From Lachnospiraceae bacterium (GTDB taxonomy: Bacteria > Bacillota > Clostridia > Lachnospirales > Lachnospiraceae), in the NCBI GenBank assembly GCA_028696165.1, contig JAQVHQ010000007.1, positions 1 to 41,915 on the forward strand: 41,915 nucleotides of DNA, given 5' to 3'. Shown piece by piece: positions 33,919 to 41,915 of the stretch; the stretch's first letter is position 1; each line of letters begins with the position of its first letter. Both the position numbers and the translations under genes were made by a program. The notes below the pieces were generated by a model, which had not been told where the DNA came from, made no database searches, and saw nothing but the letters and a program-made list of their open reading frames with translations.

Positions 33919-33986
33919 AAAAACAGGAATAAAATATGGAACGGAAACTATAATTGTTTTTCTGTCCATATTTTATTCCTGTTTTT
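33919..33986 (+). terminator. Terminator after the sigma-like gene
   Basis: A perfect 22-bp stem (33919-33940 with 33965-33986, core CAGGAATAAAATATGGA) with a 24-base loop ending in a T run on the plus strand. The region 33786-33918 holds no gene; a small CTGGAAG/CTTCCAG hairpin lies at 33825-33847. Confidence 0.85.
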
Positions 33987-33989
33987 TGG

Positions 33990-34183
33990 TTTCTATCTTT
34001 TGTTCCTGTCTTTTGTTTCTGTCTTTTGTTTCTGTCTTTTATTTCTGCCCCTTGTTTCTGGCTTTTGGCTCTGGCTTTTGTTTCTGGCTTTTGTTTCTGG
34101 CTTTTGTTTCTGGCTTTTGTTTCTGGCTTTTGTTTCTGGCTTTTGGTTCTGTTTTTATTTCTGTTTTTATTTCTGTTTTTTAG
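33990..34183. repeat. 13-bp tandem repeat, about 15 copies
   Basis: Units of TTTCTGGCTTTTG and variants with 13-bp period, perfect in the middle (about 34084-34140). The unit is not a multiple of three, and all three plus frames stay open only because of low complexity. It lies between the convergent ends of the sigma-like gene and glgP. Confidence 0.88.
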
Positions 34184-34195
34184 AATAAACTTTTT

Positions 34196-36448
34196 CTAAA
34201 GTTTCCAGATATCTTTATTGTACTCTGCAATAGTTCTGTCAGAAGAGAAAAATCCTGCTTTGCTGATGTTGTGCAGCATCTTCACAGCCCAGCTCTTGCG
34301 GTCTGTGAAATCAGCGAAGGCTTCTTCTTTCTTTTCCACATAATCTGCGAAATCCAGAAATGTCATAAACCAGTCTTTATTTAACAGTTCTTCTTTCACA
34401 TGATTTAATTTCTGAACATCTCCCACTGCAAGCATCTCTTCTCCTGTAATAAAATCAACCGCTTTCTTTAAATCTTCATTCTGATTATAGTAGTCTCTTG
34501 AACAGTAATCACTGTTTTTATAGTGGTTGATTACTTCTTCACTGGAGGCACCAAATACATAGATATTCTCATCGCCTACAAGCTCATGAATTTCCACATT
34601 GGCTCCATCATCTGTTCCTAATGTAACTGCACCATTGAGCATGAATTTCATATTTCCGGTTCCGCTGGCTTCTTTGGATGCCAGAGAGATCTGTTCGGAT
34701 AAATCGCAGGCTGGAATTAATTTTTCCGCCAGAGTCACATTATAATTCTCTACCATAACTACATTTAAATATGGGCTTACTTCCGGGTCATTGTTCACGA
34801 TTTCCTGCAGACATAAAATCAGGTGGATGATTTCTTTTGCTACGGTATAGGCAGGTGCAGCCTTTGCTCCAAAGATTACTGTGATTGGTGTCTCAGGAAT
34901 ATTGCCGGCTTTAATCTGCTGATATTTGTAAATAACATACAGTGCATTCATCTGCTGTCTCTTGTACTCATGAAGTCTCTTAATCTGAATATCGAAAATA
35001 GAATTTTCATTTAATATCAGTCCCTGTGTCTCCTTTAAATATGCTGCCAGTTTTTCTTTATTATCATGTTTGATAGCAAGCAGGGTGTCTAATACTTCGT
35101 CTTTAGAAGCAAGTGCTTCTAATTTTTCCAGTTCCATAGCATCCTTCTTATATCCATCCCCTATCCACTGAGTCAGTGCATCTGCCAGTGATGGATTGCA
35201 GTGCAGAAGCCATCTTCTGAAAGTAATTCCATTTGTCTTATTATTAAATTTCTCCGGATAAATCTCGAAGAAATTATGAAGTTCTGTATCTTTTAATATC
35301 TCTGTGTGAAGGGCAGCCACACCATTTACACTGAATCCATAGTGAATATCAATGTGTGCCATATGGACATTATCATTTCGGTCTATAATGGCTACGCTTT
35401 CATCTGCGTATTTTCTGCGGACTTTGTCATCTAATACTTCGATGATTGGCACTAACTGCGGTACTACGTTCTTCAGATATGTGATTGGCCAGGTTTCCAG
35501 CGCCTCAGCTAAGATTGTATGATTGGTATATGCACAGGTTTTGGAAACTACTGCGATGGCATCATCCATATTCAGACCACGATTGGTCAGCAGACGAATC
35601 AGTTCCGGAATAACCATGGTTGGATGGGTATCATTAATCTGGATTACTGCATAATCATATAAATCATATAGATTGCTGCCTTTTTTTATGCATTCATCAA
35701 GAATCAACTGTGCTGCATTGCTTACCATGAAGTACTGCTGATAGATTCGAAGCAGTCTTCCCTTCTCATCACTGTCATCAGGATACAGGAATAAGGTGAG
35801 ATTTTTCTGAATGTCATCTTTGTCAAATGCAATTCCCTCCCGGACGATGCTCTCATCTACTGTATCTACATCAAAAAGCTGTAATTTATTCGTGCGGCCT
35901 TCGTAACCTGTGATTGCAATCTCATACATGGTTGACTGCAGGCTGAAGTCTTTGAACTGTACCGGATAACCTATCTGTGTCTTAGTCAGCCAGCTTGGAT
36001 TGGCAATCCATGGATTTACTGTTTCTTTCTGAACTCTGTTCTCGAATTCCTGTTTGAATAATCCCAGATGATAGTTTAGTCCGATTCCGGCTCCTGTCAT
36101 ATCCAACGTTGCAATAGAATCCAGGAAACAGGATGCCAGTCTTCCTAATCCACCGTTTCCCAGGGATGGCTCTACTTCGATTTCCTCTATAGCACAGAGA
36201 TCTTTTCCATTCTGAGCGAGAAGCTCTTTTACTTCCTGATAGATGCCTAAGTTAATCATGTTGTTGGATAATAATTTACCGATTAAGAATTCTGCTGAGA
36301 TATAGTATATCTTCTTTTTCCCTTCTGCTTTCTGATTATTCTCTGCTTTTTCCTGCACCAGCGTAAGAAGTGCATGGTACAGTTCTGTGTTGCTGCTCTC
36401 TTTGATTTCTTTTCCTAATTTTTCTTTTAGTGTTAATTCCAGATTCAT
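34196..36448 (-). CDS. glgP: Glycogen/starch phosphorylase
   Basis: A 750-residue enzyme that releases glucose-1-phosphate from alpha-1,4-glucans using pyridoxal phosphate. Landmarks are [47 protein letters not shown] and the cofactor-Lys block [15 protein letters not shown]. The length is slightly shorter than the 800+ residue classical enzymes. The start at 36448 has AGGAGG 8 bases upstream. The same frame stays open for another 104 codons through a repeat array, but that part is low-complexity and is rejected. It is probably a stand-alone metabolic gene. Confidence 0.96.
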   Translation of the reverse strand: MNLELTLKEKLGKEIKESSNTELYHALLTLVQEKAENNQKAEGKKKIYYISAEFLIGKLLSNNMINLGIYQEVKELLAQNGKDLCAIEEIEVEPSLGNGGLGRLASCFLDSIATLDMTGAGIGLNYHLGLFKQEFENRVQKETVNPWIANPSWLTKTQIGYPVQFKDFSLQSTMYEIAITGYEGRTNKLQLFDVDTVDESIVREGIAFDKDDIQKNLTLFLYPDDSDEKGRLLRIYQQYFMVSNAAQLILDECIKKGSNLYDLYDYAVIQINDTHPTMVIPELIRLLTNRGLNMDDAIAVVSKTCAYTNHTILAEALETWPITYLKNVVPQLVPIIEVLDDKVRRKYADESVAIIDRNDNVHMAHIDIHYGFSVNGVAALHTEILKDTELHNFFEIYPEKFNNKTNGITFRRWLLHCNPSLADALTQWIGDGYKKDAMELEKLEALASKDEVLDTLLAIKHDNKEKLAAYLKETQGLILNENSIFDIQIKRLHEYKRQQMNALYVIYKYQQIKAGNIPETPITVIFGAKAAPAYTVAKEIIHLILCLQEIVNNDPEVSPYLNVVMVENYNVTLAEKLIPACDLSEQISLASKEASGTGNMKFMLNGAVTLGTDDGANVEIHELVGDENIYVFGASSEEVINHYKNSDYCSRDYYNQNEDLKKAVDFITGEEMLAVGDVQKLNHVKEELLNKDWFMTFLDFADYVEKKEEAFADFTDRKSWAVKMLHNISKAGFFSSDRTIAEYNKDIWKL

Positions 36449-36512
36449 GTTTGATTCCTCCTGTTTTTGAAATTGGTATGTTGAAATTCTATTTGTTTGA
36501 TTTTTGGTTATA

Positions 36513-36880
36513 CTGATTCCGGTTTGCTGATTCTGGTATGCCGATTTTGCTGGCTGATTCTCGCTTGCTGATTCGGCTTGGCTGATTCTCGCTGGCTGAT
36601 TCTCGCTTGCTGATTCGGCTCGGCTGATTCTCGCTTGCTGATTCTCGCTTGCTGATTCGGCTCGGCTGATTCTCGCTTGCTGATTCGGCTTGGCTGATTC
36701 TCGCTTGCTGATTCGGCTTGGCTGATTCTCACATGCTGATTCGGCTTGGCTGATTCTCACTTGCTGATTCTACTTTGTTGATTCTGGTTTTGTTAATTCT
36801 AGTTTTATTGATTTCAGTTTTATTGATTTCAGTTTTATTGATTTCGGTTTACTGATTCTGATTTTATTGATTATAATTTG
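36513..36880. repeat. 14/15-bp tandem repeat upstream of glgP, about 26 copies
   Basis: Units of CTGATTCTCGCTTG and CTGATTCGGCTTGG type with a strict 14-bp period over most of the array, shifting to 15-bp ATTGATTTCAGTTTT units beyond about 36785. It starts 65 bases upstream of the glgP start, so it lies in or next to the leader or promoter. Confidence 0.88.
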
Positions 36881-36907
36881 CTAGGCACTATTTTCTGAAT
36901 ATCCTTA

Positions 36908-37138
36908 TGGGGCATATAAAAAGCCATGTCTATTTTTTGCCTCGTTCCATTCCTTTTTACTGCCAATTAAATTAAGGATGAGGCATATAGGCGGCTATTT
37001 TTTATTTTTGCCTCGCAGGAAACATTTTTGTGAGGCAAAAGTTAATCATATACTCATATATGCCTCGCGAATTAAATTATGGATTTGTTTTCAAGTCCTC
37101 ACGAGGCAAGAATCAATTTTTGTTGTCTATATGCCTCA
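36908..37138. repeat. Four 37-bp units bounded by inverted heptamers
   Basis: Each unit is TGAGGCA (or one-base variant), 23 variable bases, then TGCCTCG: 36908-36944, 36979-37015, 37031-37067 and 37102-37138. All four are exactly 37 bp. Gaps are 34, 15 and 34 bases. Heptamer starts are separated by 30, 41, 30, 22, 30, 41 and 30 bases, close to whole helical turns. Interiors differ in sequence. Confidence 0.85.
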
Positions 37139-37202
37139 TGAAACTTTTTGTAATCGTTTTCCAATTCTTTGCAATCCTTTTGAGGTTTTAGCCCTCCTTC
37201 TT

Positions 37203-37315
37203 AGTGTCCATTTTTAGTGAACCCTTCTTAACGTGTCCACGTATATGGGTACATTATAGTGTCCATTTTTAGGGTTCCCTTCTTCTTAACGTGTCCACCT
37301 TATGTGGTACATTAT
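37203..37315. repeat. Two direct repeats of about 57 bp
   Basis: Copies at 37203-37257 and 37258-37315 share AGTGTCCATTTTTAG, TTAACGTGTCCAC and GGTACATTAT with small indels. No gene is present in this part of the glgP-araC gap. Confidence 0.8.
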
Positions 37316-37321
37316 AATGTA

Positions 37322-37443
37322 CAATCCCTTTGCAATCCTTTTTGTAATCCCTTTTATAATCCCTTTGCAGTCCTTTTTTGTAATCTTTTTTGCAATCTTT
37401 TTTGCAATCTTTTTTGCAATCTTTTTTGCAATCTTTTTTGTAA
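37322..37443. repeat. 12-bp tandem repeat
   Basis: Five units of (C/T)AATCTTTTTTG at 37381-37440 (four identical, the first with T for C), preceded by degenerate CAATCC units. Plus-strand T-rich. Confidence 0.85.
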
Positions 37444-37540
37444 TCTGCGAATAGTAATTCACCTGACAACATGCATTATACAATCATAAGCTCATGTTAT
37501 TCTTGCATTATACTGGCAGTTTATAGTACAATACTATCAT

Positions 37541-37620
37541 CTTGGCAATATAATTGTCGTCTTAGTTATATAGTTGACATCTCGATTATTTAGTTACTAT
37601 TTTAATTATCATTCACCACT
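37541..37620 (+). promoter_or_regulatory. Upstream region of the AraC-type gene
   Basis: Three to four degenerate 20-bp units (37541, 37561, 37581, 37601) of CTTAGTTATATAGTTGACAT type. One contains a candidate -35 TTGACA (37574-37579) with a weak -10 TATTTT 18 bases on. AAGGAG precedes the ATG at 37650. Confidence 0.4.
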
Positions 37621-37649
37621 TACTATTCCTACCATATAAGGAGTTTGCT

Positions 37650-38516
37650 ATGAATATTAATGAATATCAAAAGCTCTTGGAGCATAAATCACATACCAAT
37701 GACAATTTTCCATACAATACTTACCTGTGCACGATTCCATTGGATTTTTCCTGTGTGCCTGTTCACTGGCATGATGAGATGGAATTAATTGTTATAAAGA
37801 AGGGTAAAGGCAGGGTGCAGGTTGATTTGGTGGATTATATGGTCTACGCCGGGGATGTTATTGTTGTCCTTCCCGGAAAACTGCATGCCATCGAAGAAGT
37901 GTCGGGACACTCTATGGAATATGAGAATATTTTATTTCGCATGGATTTCCTCTTTTCTTCCCGAGATGATTTGTGCTTCTGCGATTTTTTTCAACCTATG
38001 ATTCAGGGCAAACTTCCCATTGACTGCTATCTGCATGCCTCCCTGCCTTATTATGATGAAATCAACCGGACAATCACTGCCATTGATTCAATTTGTGCAG
38101 ACCGTCCTCTGGGCTATCAGCTGGCGGTAAAGGGGTACTTATTTCAATTTTTCTTTATTCTTACCACCAATCATGAAAAAAAGACTCCGCAAAACGCGGA
38201 GCCTAAGAATCTTGAAAAGCTGAAACTGATTATTCGATATATCGATGAGCATTACGGTGAACCCATCACAATTGCCAGTATGGCTCAACTTTGCTATTAC
38301 AGTGAATCTCATTTCATGAAATTCTTTAAGCAGCAGATGAAGGTAAGCTTTATCCAGTATCTGAATAATTATCGTCTGACTATGGCAGCCCGCCTGTTGA
38401 CCACTACCTCCTACAGTGTATTGGAAATAGCTGCTATGGTGGGTTTGGATAATCTGTCTTATTTCAATCGATTATTTAAGAAGCGATATGGTGTAACTCC
38501 TACTCAGATGCGATGA
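37650..38516 (+). CDS. AraC family transcriptional regulator
   Basis: A 288-residue regulator. The N-terminal cupin domain holds VPVHWHDEMELIVIKKGKG and DVIVVLPGKLHAIEE (about 40-90). The C-terminal double helix-turn-helix domain spans about 190-288, with ITIASMAQLCYYSESHFMKFF and the family signature ending NLSYFNRLFKKRYGVTPTQMR (split here: NLSYFNRLFKK, RYGVTPTQMR). These proteins sense a small molecule, often a sugar, and activate nearby genes. It is divergent from glgP, so carbohydrate control is plausible but not shown. AAGGAG precedes the ATG. Confidence 0.93.
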   Translation: MNINEYQKLLEHKSHTNDNFPYNTYLCTIPLDFSCVPVHWHDEMELIVIKKGKGRVQVDLVDYMVYAGDVIVVLPGKLHAIEEVSGHSMEYENILFRMDFLFSSRDDLCFCDFFQPMIQGKLPIDCYLHASLPYYDEINRTITAIDSICADRPLGYQLAVKGYLFQFFFILTTNHEKKTPQNAEPKNLEKLKLIIRYIDEHYGEPITIASMAQLCYYSESHFMKFFKQQMKVSFIQYLNNYRLTMAARLLTTTSYSVLEIAAMVGLDNLSYFNRLFKKRYGVTPTQMR

Positions 38517-38527
38517 TTGTATACTTA

Positions 38528-39481
38528 TTATTTATTCTCGGTAATCTCCACATCTCCACTTTCGCAGCGAATCTTCAATGTACCCAGGCTGCCTTCTGTG
38601 GTGTGGTAGCTGCCTTCCTGTCCATCACCAACTTTATTGCCGTCAGGCAGTTTGATATCTCCGTATTCGTTCTCTAAGTCCAGTGCATATTGATTTAACT
38701 GCTCTGCCAGTCCAAGTACTGCATTACCATACTCACAATCGATGGAAAGGTCGCCCAATTGTGCTTTATCCAGCGCCAAATCACCGGATTCGATTTTAAA
38801 TTCTGCATTTTCAGACTTCATCTCATCTATCTTGATTCCACCATATTCATTGCGCAGAGTCATCTTATCAGAAGCAATACTCTTTCCTGTGAAATCACCA
38901 GATTCTAATTTCACTTCCAGATTTTGGGCTGTCAGGGTGTCGATTTTTACATCTCCATATTCATTTTTCAGTTTCAGATTCTCTATCTGCAGGGAATCAT
39001 TTAACCGGATAGTTCCTGATTCTGTCTTTAGATTGACATTTTCTAACTGCTCTTCTTTTGGCACATATACCTTAACTGCATCCTCTACAGTATCTGTGGA
39101 GAAGCCGAAAAAGGTGAAATTAAAGAAGAAGAATTTTCCTCTGCCCTCCTTTTCCCCCACAGTCAGTTTGTTGTCCTTTACACTGTATTCTATCTCGTTT
39201 GAAGACTGAATTTGATATTCCAGATAATAATCATCCGACGGAATTATTTCCACATCAGCATAATCTATAGAAATTTCCACATCATCAAAGTCTTCTATCT
39301 TCATCTTTTCCAATGTATGTACCGTATCAGACCTGTAGGACTCTGCATCATGCACTCCCTTTAAATCAGCGTAGAATCCGGGTTTTCCGCCCATCAGCAT
39401 TCCTATCAACGTAAAACATGCGCCCACTGCGATGCAGCATAGAGCTGCAATCAAAAGGATTTTTGTCTTCTTATTTTTCAT
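38528..39481 (-). CDS. DUF4097 family beta-strand repeat protein
   Basis: A 317-residue protein with one N-terminal membrane helix (about 7-30) and an extracellular right-handed beta-repeat domain. Repeating patterns such as LKNEYGDVKIDTL, LRNEYGGIKIDEM and LENEYGDIKLPD alternate with LESGDF/IESGDL elements, typical of DUF4097. The start at 39481 has AGGGGGAAG upstream; the longer frame to 39517 is not needed. It overlaps the DUF1700 gene by 11 bases. This family usually follows PadR and DUF1700 genes as an envelope-stress module of unclear role. Confidence 0.9.
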   Translation of the reverse strand: MKNKKTKILLIAALCCIAVGACFTLIGMLMGGKPGFYADLKGVHDAESYRSDTVHTLEKMKIEDFDDVEISIDYADVEIIPSDDYYLEYQIQSSNEIEYSVKDNKLTVGEKEGRGKFFFFNFTFFGFSTDTVEDAVKVYVPKEEQLENVNLKTESGTIRLNDSLQIENLKLKNEYGDVKIDTLTAQNLEVKLESGDFTGKSIASDKMTLRNEYGGIKIDEMKSENAEFKIESGDLALDKAQLGDLSIDCEYGNAVLGLAEQLNQYALDLENEYGDIKLPDGNKVGDGQEGSYHTTEGSLGTLKIRCESGDVEITENK

Positions 39482-40079
39482 TTTTCTTCCCCCTTTTTGC
39501 GATATTTCCAAATACAATCACCATTCGGCGAAAGAACCATCGGCAAAATATCACACAGAAATACGCAATTATAATTCCAACACCAACACCCATAAGAGCT
39601 ATTCCCAGATTTGTCAGTCCATTCAATGGATGAGAAAACAGCAGATACCCACTGCCGGCCAGCCCCACAATCCCTGTTGCCACTAAAGATACTCCTGCTA
39701 TAACAAAGGAAAATCCAACTGACACAACGGTTATTATCAAAGCTACCAGAACAATCACGAAAGCCAATGCTATCGGCAGCCCTATAGGTGCTGCAAATAC
39801 CGCAAGAATTCCTATCCAGATTGCTGCAGCGCCCTTTTTGACATTTTTTCCAGAGTTATTGTCATTGTCAACATTCTGAATGGCCAGATTGGTGATAATC
39901 TGATTAGCAGCCTCCTTCGGTGTGCCCAGATTGGCGATAGCTTCCTCGTCACTTGCTGCATCTTCAAAATATTCCTCAAAGTATTCCATAGCCTCTTCTC
40001 TGGCATCCTTTGGAAGTTTTTTTAGCTGTTTTGAAAGTTGATTTATGTATTCCACTTTCGTCATATTACTTTTCATCAT
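39471..40079 (-). CDS. DUF1700 family membrane protein
   Basis: A 202-residue protein. The N-terminal part, MTKVEYINQLSKQLKKLP then EAMEYFEEYFEDA and NLGTPKEAANQII, is the soluble helical DUF1700/HAAS-like domain. Then follow three to four membrane segments. The ATG at 40079 overlaps the PadR stop (ATGA), with AGGGGAG upstream, so translation is coupled. DUF1700 proteins are thought to work with PadR regulators and DUF4097 proteins; the mechanism is unknown. Confidence 0.9.
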   Translation of the reverse strand: MMKSNMTKVEYINQLSKQLKKLPKDAREEAMEYFEEYFEDAASDEEAIANLGTPKEAANQIITNLAIQNVDNDNNSGKNVKKGAAAIWIGILAVFAAPIGLPIALAFVIVLVALIITVVSVGFSFVIAGVSLVATGIVGLAGSGYLLFSHPLNGLTNLGIALMGVGVGIIIAYFCVIFCRWFFRRMVIVFGNIAKRGKKNEK

Positions 40080-40390
40080 ACCTGACTCCCCTCTGTAATT
40101 GAATGAATTAAATTCGTAAATTTGTCCCACTCCATACACATCTCTTCGTACCTTACTGTTCCTTCCTGAGTGATACTGTAGTATTTTCGGTTTCTCCCCT
40201 GATATTCCTGATTATAAGTTGTAACCAGATGCTGATCCTGAAGCCGCTTCAACACCGGGTATAATGTAGAATCTTTTGTATCAGACACACTTTTAATGGT
40301 CTGACTGATTTCATACCCATAGGTATCATGCTGCCTGATTACGGCTAAAACCAAATAATCAAACATGGGTGCATTCAATGTAAATGTCAT
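40076..40390 (-). CDS. PadR family transcriptional regulator
   Basis: A 104-residue winged-helix repressor. MFDYLVLAVIRQHDTYGYEI and DSTLYPVLKRLQDQHLV are the PadR signature; YSITQEGTVRYEEM is the wing and start of the dimer helix. It heads the DUF1700-DUF4097 operon. Upstream lies a consensus promoter with an ATATACTT...AAGTATAT dyad, consistent with autorepression as known for PadR proteins. AAGGAGATG precedes the ATG. Confidence 0.93.
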   Translation of the reverse strand: MTFTLNAPMFDYLVLAVIRQHDTYGYEISQTIKSVSDTKDSTLYPVLKRLQDQHLVTTYNQEYQGRNRKYYSITQEGTVRYEEMCMEWDKFTNLIHSITEGSQV

Positions 40391-40445
40391 ATTCCCATCT
40401 CCTTACTGTTGGATTTATAATTATGTATATGTTTTATTTTTCTAT

Positions 40446-40498
40446 ATTATATATTGTATAATATACTTTGTCAACATATATATTATGATTAAGTATAT
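40446..40498 (-). promoter_or_regulatory. Consensus promoter and dyad for the PadR operon
   Basis: Minus strand TTGACA (40469-40474), 17-base spacer, TATAAT (40446-40451), a perfect consensus. An ATATACTT/AAGTATAT inverted repeat flanks the -35 box (about 40461-40498), a plausible PadR operator. Confidence 0.75.
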
Positions 40499-40528
40499 TC
40501 AAAAAAATATATCATTCTTAACAGGCGA

Positions 40529-40744
40529 AAACTGTTTTCGCCTGACAGAAACCGTTTTCGCTTGCCAGAAACCGTTTTCGCTTGCCAGAAACCGTTTTCG
40601 CCTGACAGAAACCGTTTTCGCCTGACAGAAACCGTTTTCGCCTGCCAGAAACCGTTTTCGCCTGCCAGAAACCGTTTTCGCCTGACAGAAACCGTTTTCG
40701 CCTGACAGAAACCGTTTTCGCCTGCCAGAAACCGTTTTCGCCTG
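40529..40744. repeat. 20-bp tandem repeat, nearly 11 copies
   Basis: Units of AAACCGTTTTCGCCTGACAG start every 20 bases from 40529. Copies alternate between CCTGACAG, CCTGCCAG and CTTGCCAG endings. The first copy forms a perfect palindrome AGGCGAAAAC-T-GTTTTCGCCT (40523-40543). There are no unique spacers, so it is not a CRISPR array. No gene lies in 40391-40885. Confidence 0.92.
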
Positions 40745-40756
40745 CTATGAATGTAA

Positions 40757-40787
40757 AAAAACTGGCCCACCATAGTGTCCAGTTTTT
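40757..40787. terminator. Terminator beside the 20-bp array
   Basis: AAAAACTGG pairs with CCAGTTTTT across a 13-base loop. A-rich on one side and T-rich on the other, it can act in both directions, here most likely for the MgtC gene transcribed on the minus strand. Confidence 0.65.
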
Positions 40788-40885
40788 ATCTATAATCTAT
40801 TTTTCTTGTATTCTATTTTTCTTGATTTCAGACATATATTTCAATCAGTATGGTGAACTTCGCTTCACTATCACTCTCACCGCAA

Positions 40886-41590
40886 CTATCTTTCAATCTC
40901 TCTAACCATCAGCACCTCAGGCATCTTATTCAGCTCATCCAATACATCGGAATGCTTCTTATTCCCCACCATAACTTCAATCACAGCAGCCGTATCCTCT
41001 TTGAACCACTTGTTTTCCTTAGTTCTATGGATATTAATTACATTATAATTGTTCTCCTCAAAATACTGAAATGCCTTCTTTAATACCGTCTCATCTTCCC
41101 CCTCAATAAAAAGCCTCAAAATATTGGTATATTCCCCAATCTTAGAATCAATATAATTATAAATCTTAGAAGTAACAACAATAACAATCACTCCCAAAAT
41201 ACCACCAAAATAAAATCCAGCGCCAATTGCGATTCCAATAGATGCCGTCACCCACAAAGCCGCCGCAGTAGTAAGTCCCTTTATCTGAGCATTCCCTGTA
41301 ACAATAATAGTACCCGCACCCAGGAAGCCAATTCCACTAATAACCTGCGTAGCCATCCGGGCCACATCCCCGGTAGAACCAGCAATATACAGATAAATGT
41401 ATTCATTTGTAATCATTGCCAACGTAGACCCCAGACAAACCAACGAGAAAGTCTTCAACCCCGCCGGACGCCCCTTCAATTCCCTCTCCACACCAACAAT
41501 CCCGCCACAAACCGACGAAAGAATCAATCTGAGAATCACCGTAAATTCATACTGATGCGAAGATACAAAGTTCATCATACCCTTATTCAT
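40886..41590 (-). CDS. MgtC/SapB family membrane protein
   Basis: A 234-residue protein. Four to five membrane segments fill residues 15-145, including the family signature RLILSSVCGGIVGVERELKG and QVISGIGFLGAGTII. A C-terminal cytoplasmic ACT-like domain follows (about 150-234, LRLFIEGEDETVLKKAFQYF). In other bacteria MgtC aids survival in low magnesium and in hosts; SapB-type members are of unknown role. The start at 41590 has AGGGGGTGAT upstream and is preferred over 41620. Confidence 0.92.
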   Translation of the reverse strand: MNKGMMNFVSSHQYEFTVILRLILSSVCGGIVGVERELKGRPAGLKTFSLVCLGSTLAMITNEYIYLYIAGSTGDVARMATQVISGIGFLGAGTIIVTGNAQIKGLTTAAALWVTASIGIAIGAGFYFGGILGVIVIVVTSKIYNYIDSKIGEYTNILRLFIEGEDETVLKKAFQYFEENNYNVINIHRTKENKWFKEDTAAVIEVMVGNKKHSDVLDELNKMPEVLMVREIER

Positions 41591-41641
41591 ACAAATCACC
41601 CCCTGTTTTGAATCTTGCAAAAACTACTATCTATTATCTTC

Positions 41642-41670
41642 ATTATAGATACCCCTTCTCTCCTTTGCAA
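41642..41670 (-). promoter_or_regulatory. Promoter of the MgtC gene
   Basis: Minus strand TTGCAA (41665-41670), 17-base spacer, perfect -10 TATAAT (41642-41647), about 50 bases before the start codon. Confidence 0.7.
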
Positions 41671-41783
41671 CTCAAATCGAAACAAATCCCACCATAGAAC
41701 TCCCACTATATATAGACTGCGACTACTTTGCTTCTAGAAATATAGTTTCCTAAAACCACTATGAATCAAATGGCATTTCCTGT

Positions 41784-41915
41784 TTCTAGATACGTACTTT
41801 CCTCCTGCATTTACGTATCAAAATCGACTTCCTTGCTTCTGGATACGTACTTTCCTCCTGCATTTACGTATCAAAATCGACTTCCTTGCTTCTGGATACG
41901 TACTTTCCTCCTGCA
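41784..41915. repeat. 53-bp direct repeat array with internal hairpins, cut by the window end
   Basis: Units at 41784-41836 and 41837-41889 are nearly identical (one base differs at the start), and a third begins at 41890. Each unit has GATACGTA and TACGTATC around a 15-base loop; on the minus strand the loop reads AATGCAGGAGGAAAG, including AGGAGG. No gene is seen in 41671-41915. Confidence 0.88.

Noticed and set aside
33881-34199. Three overlapping plus frames rich in Phe, Leu and Ser
   Set aside because: All three come from the same T-rich 13-bp repeat and lie at and beyond the terminator of the sigma-like gene.
36508-36760. N-terminal extension of glycogen phosphorylase
   Set aside because: Repeat-derived residues; the start at 36448 has a strong AGGAGG and family similarity begins there.
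40529-40744. CRISPR array
   Set aside because: Units follow directly without unique spacers, are only 20 bp, and no cas gene is near.
40489-40773. A 94-codon minus frame through the 20-bp array
   Set aside because: Low-complexity translation of the repeat, with no ribosome binding site and no family; frame openness follows from the repeat.

Overview
The window looks like chromosomal DNA of a low-to-moderate GC gut Firmicute, most likely a Lachnospiraceae member (Clostridia). The evidence is strong AGGAGG-type ribosome binding sites, LPXTG-like sorting signals with Lys/Arg tails, a class B sortase, a SipW-type signal peptidase with TasA/camelysin-like substrates, a Firmicute CpsB/CpsC/CpsD set and a PadR-DUF1700-DUF4097 module. 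No rRNA, tRNA, CRISPR array or intact transposase gene was seen.

Layout, right to left along the main minus-strand block. Positions 30665-31871 hold two signal peptidases, a bacterial type I and a SipW type. Positions 29533-30476 hold two paralogous 64-residue proteins of unknown function. Positions 19377-29543 hold a surface-fibre operon: a giant von Willebrand A tip adhesin (LPSAGG), a backbone-like pilin (LPSTGG), a pilin-like secreted protein, two SipW-type TasA/CalY-like proteins, a membrane-anchored protein with an SPVKTSD tail and a Thr/Gly-stalk wall protein. Positions 13275-19135 hold the exopolysaccharide control block: a degenerate SDR, CpsC-like chain-length protein, sortase B, LytR-CpsA-Psr (LCP) ligase, a small wall protein with its own promoter, a PHP tyrosine phosphatase and a BY-kinase. 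A 283-bp element with 102-bp perfectly inverted arms follows the kinase gene. Next come a truncated and then an intact priming phosphoglycosyltransferase (9629-12615). Finally, 166-9183 holds an AT-rich, tightly packed cassette of five glycosyltransferases, a pyruvyltransferase, a flippase and a putative polymerase.

To the right, a plus-strand pair (32010-33785) encodes a membrane protein with a degenerate GGDEF domain and a sigma-like protein fused to a transmembrane anchor. It is divergent from the signal peptidases through overlapping promoters, and the location suggests it regulates the surface locus. Beyond it lie glycogen phosphorylase, an AraC-type regulator, the PadR/DUF1700/DUF4097 operon and an MgtC/SapB protein. 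Intergenic regions here are crowded with tandem repeats of unrelated unit length (12, 13, 14, 20 and 53 bp) and a set of phased inverted heptamers.

Working model (inference): the kinase/phosphatase pair and CpsC control chain synthesis of an acidic, probably pyruvylated and possibly rhamnose-containing polymer. LCP attaches polymer to peptidoglycan, sortase B anchors surface proteins, and the SipW peptidase releases TasA-like matrix subunits. The window would thus encode a coordinated protein-plus-polysaccharide surface coat. The parts that look least described are the paired 64-residue proteins, the membrane-tethered sigma-like protein with its GGDEF partner, the long palindrome, and the structured leader before the glycosyltransferase operon.
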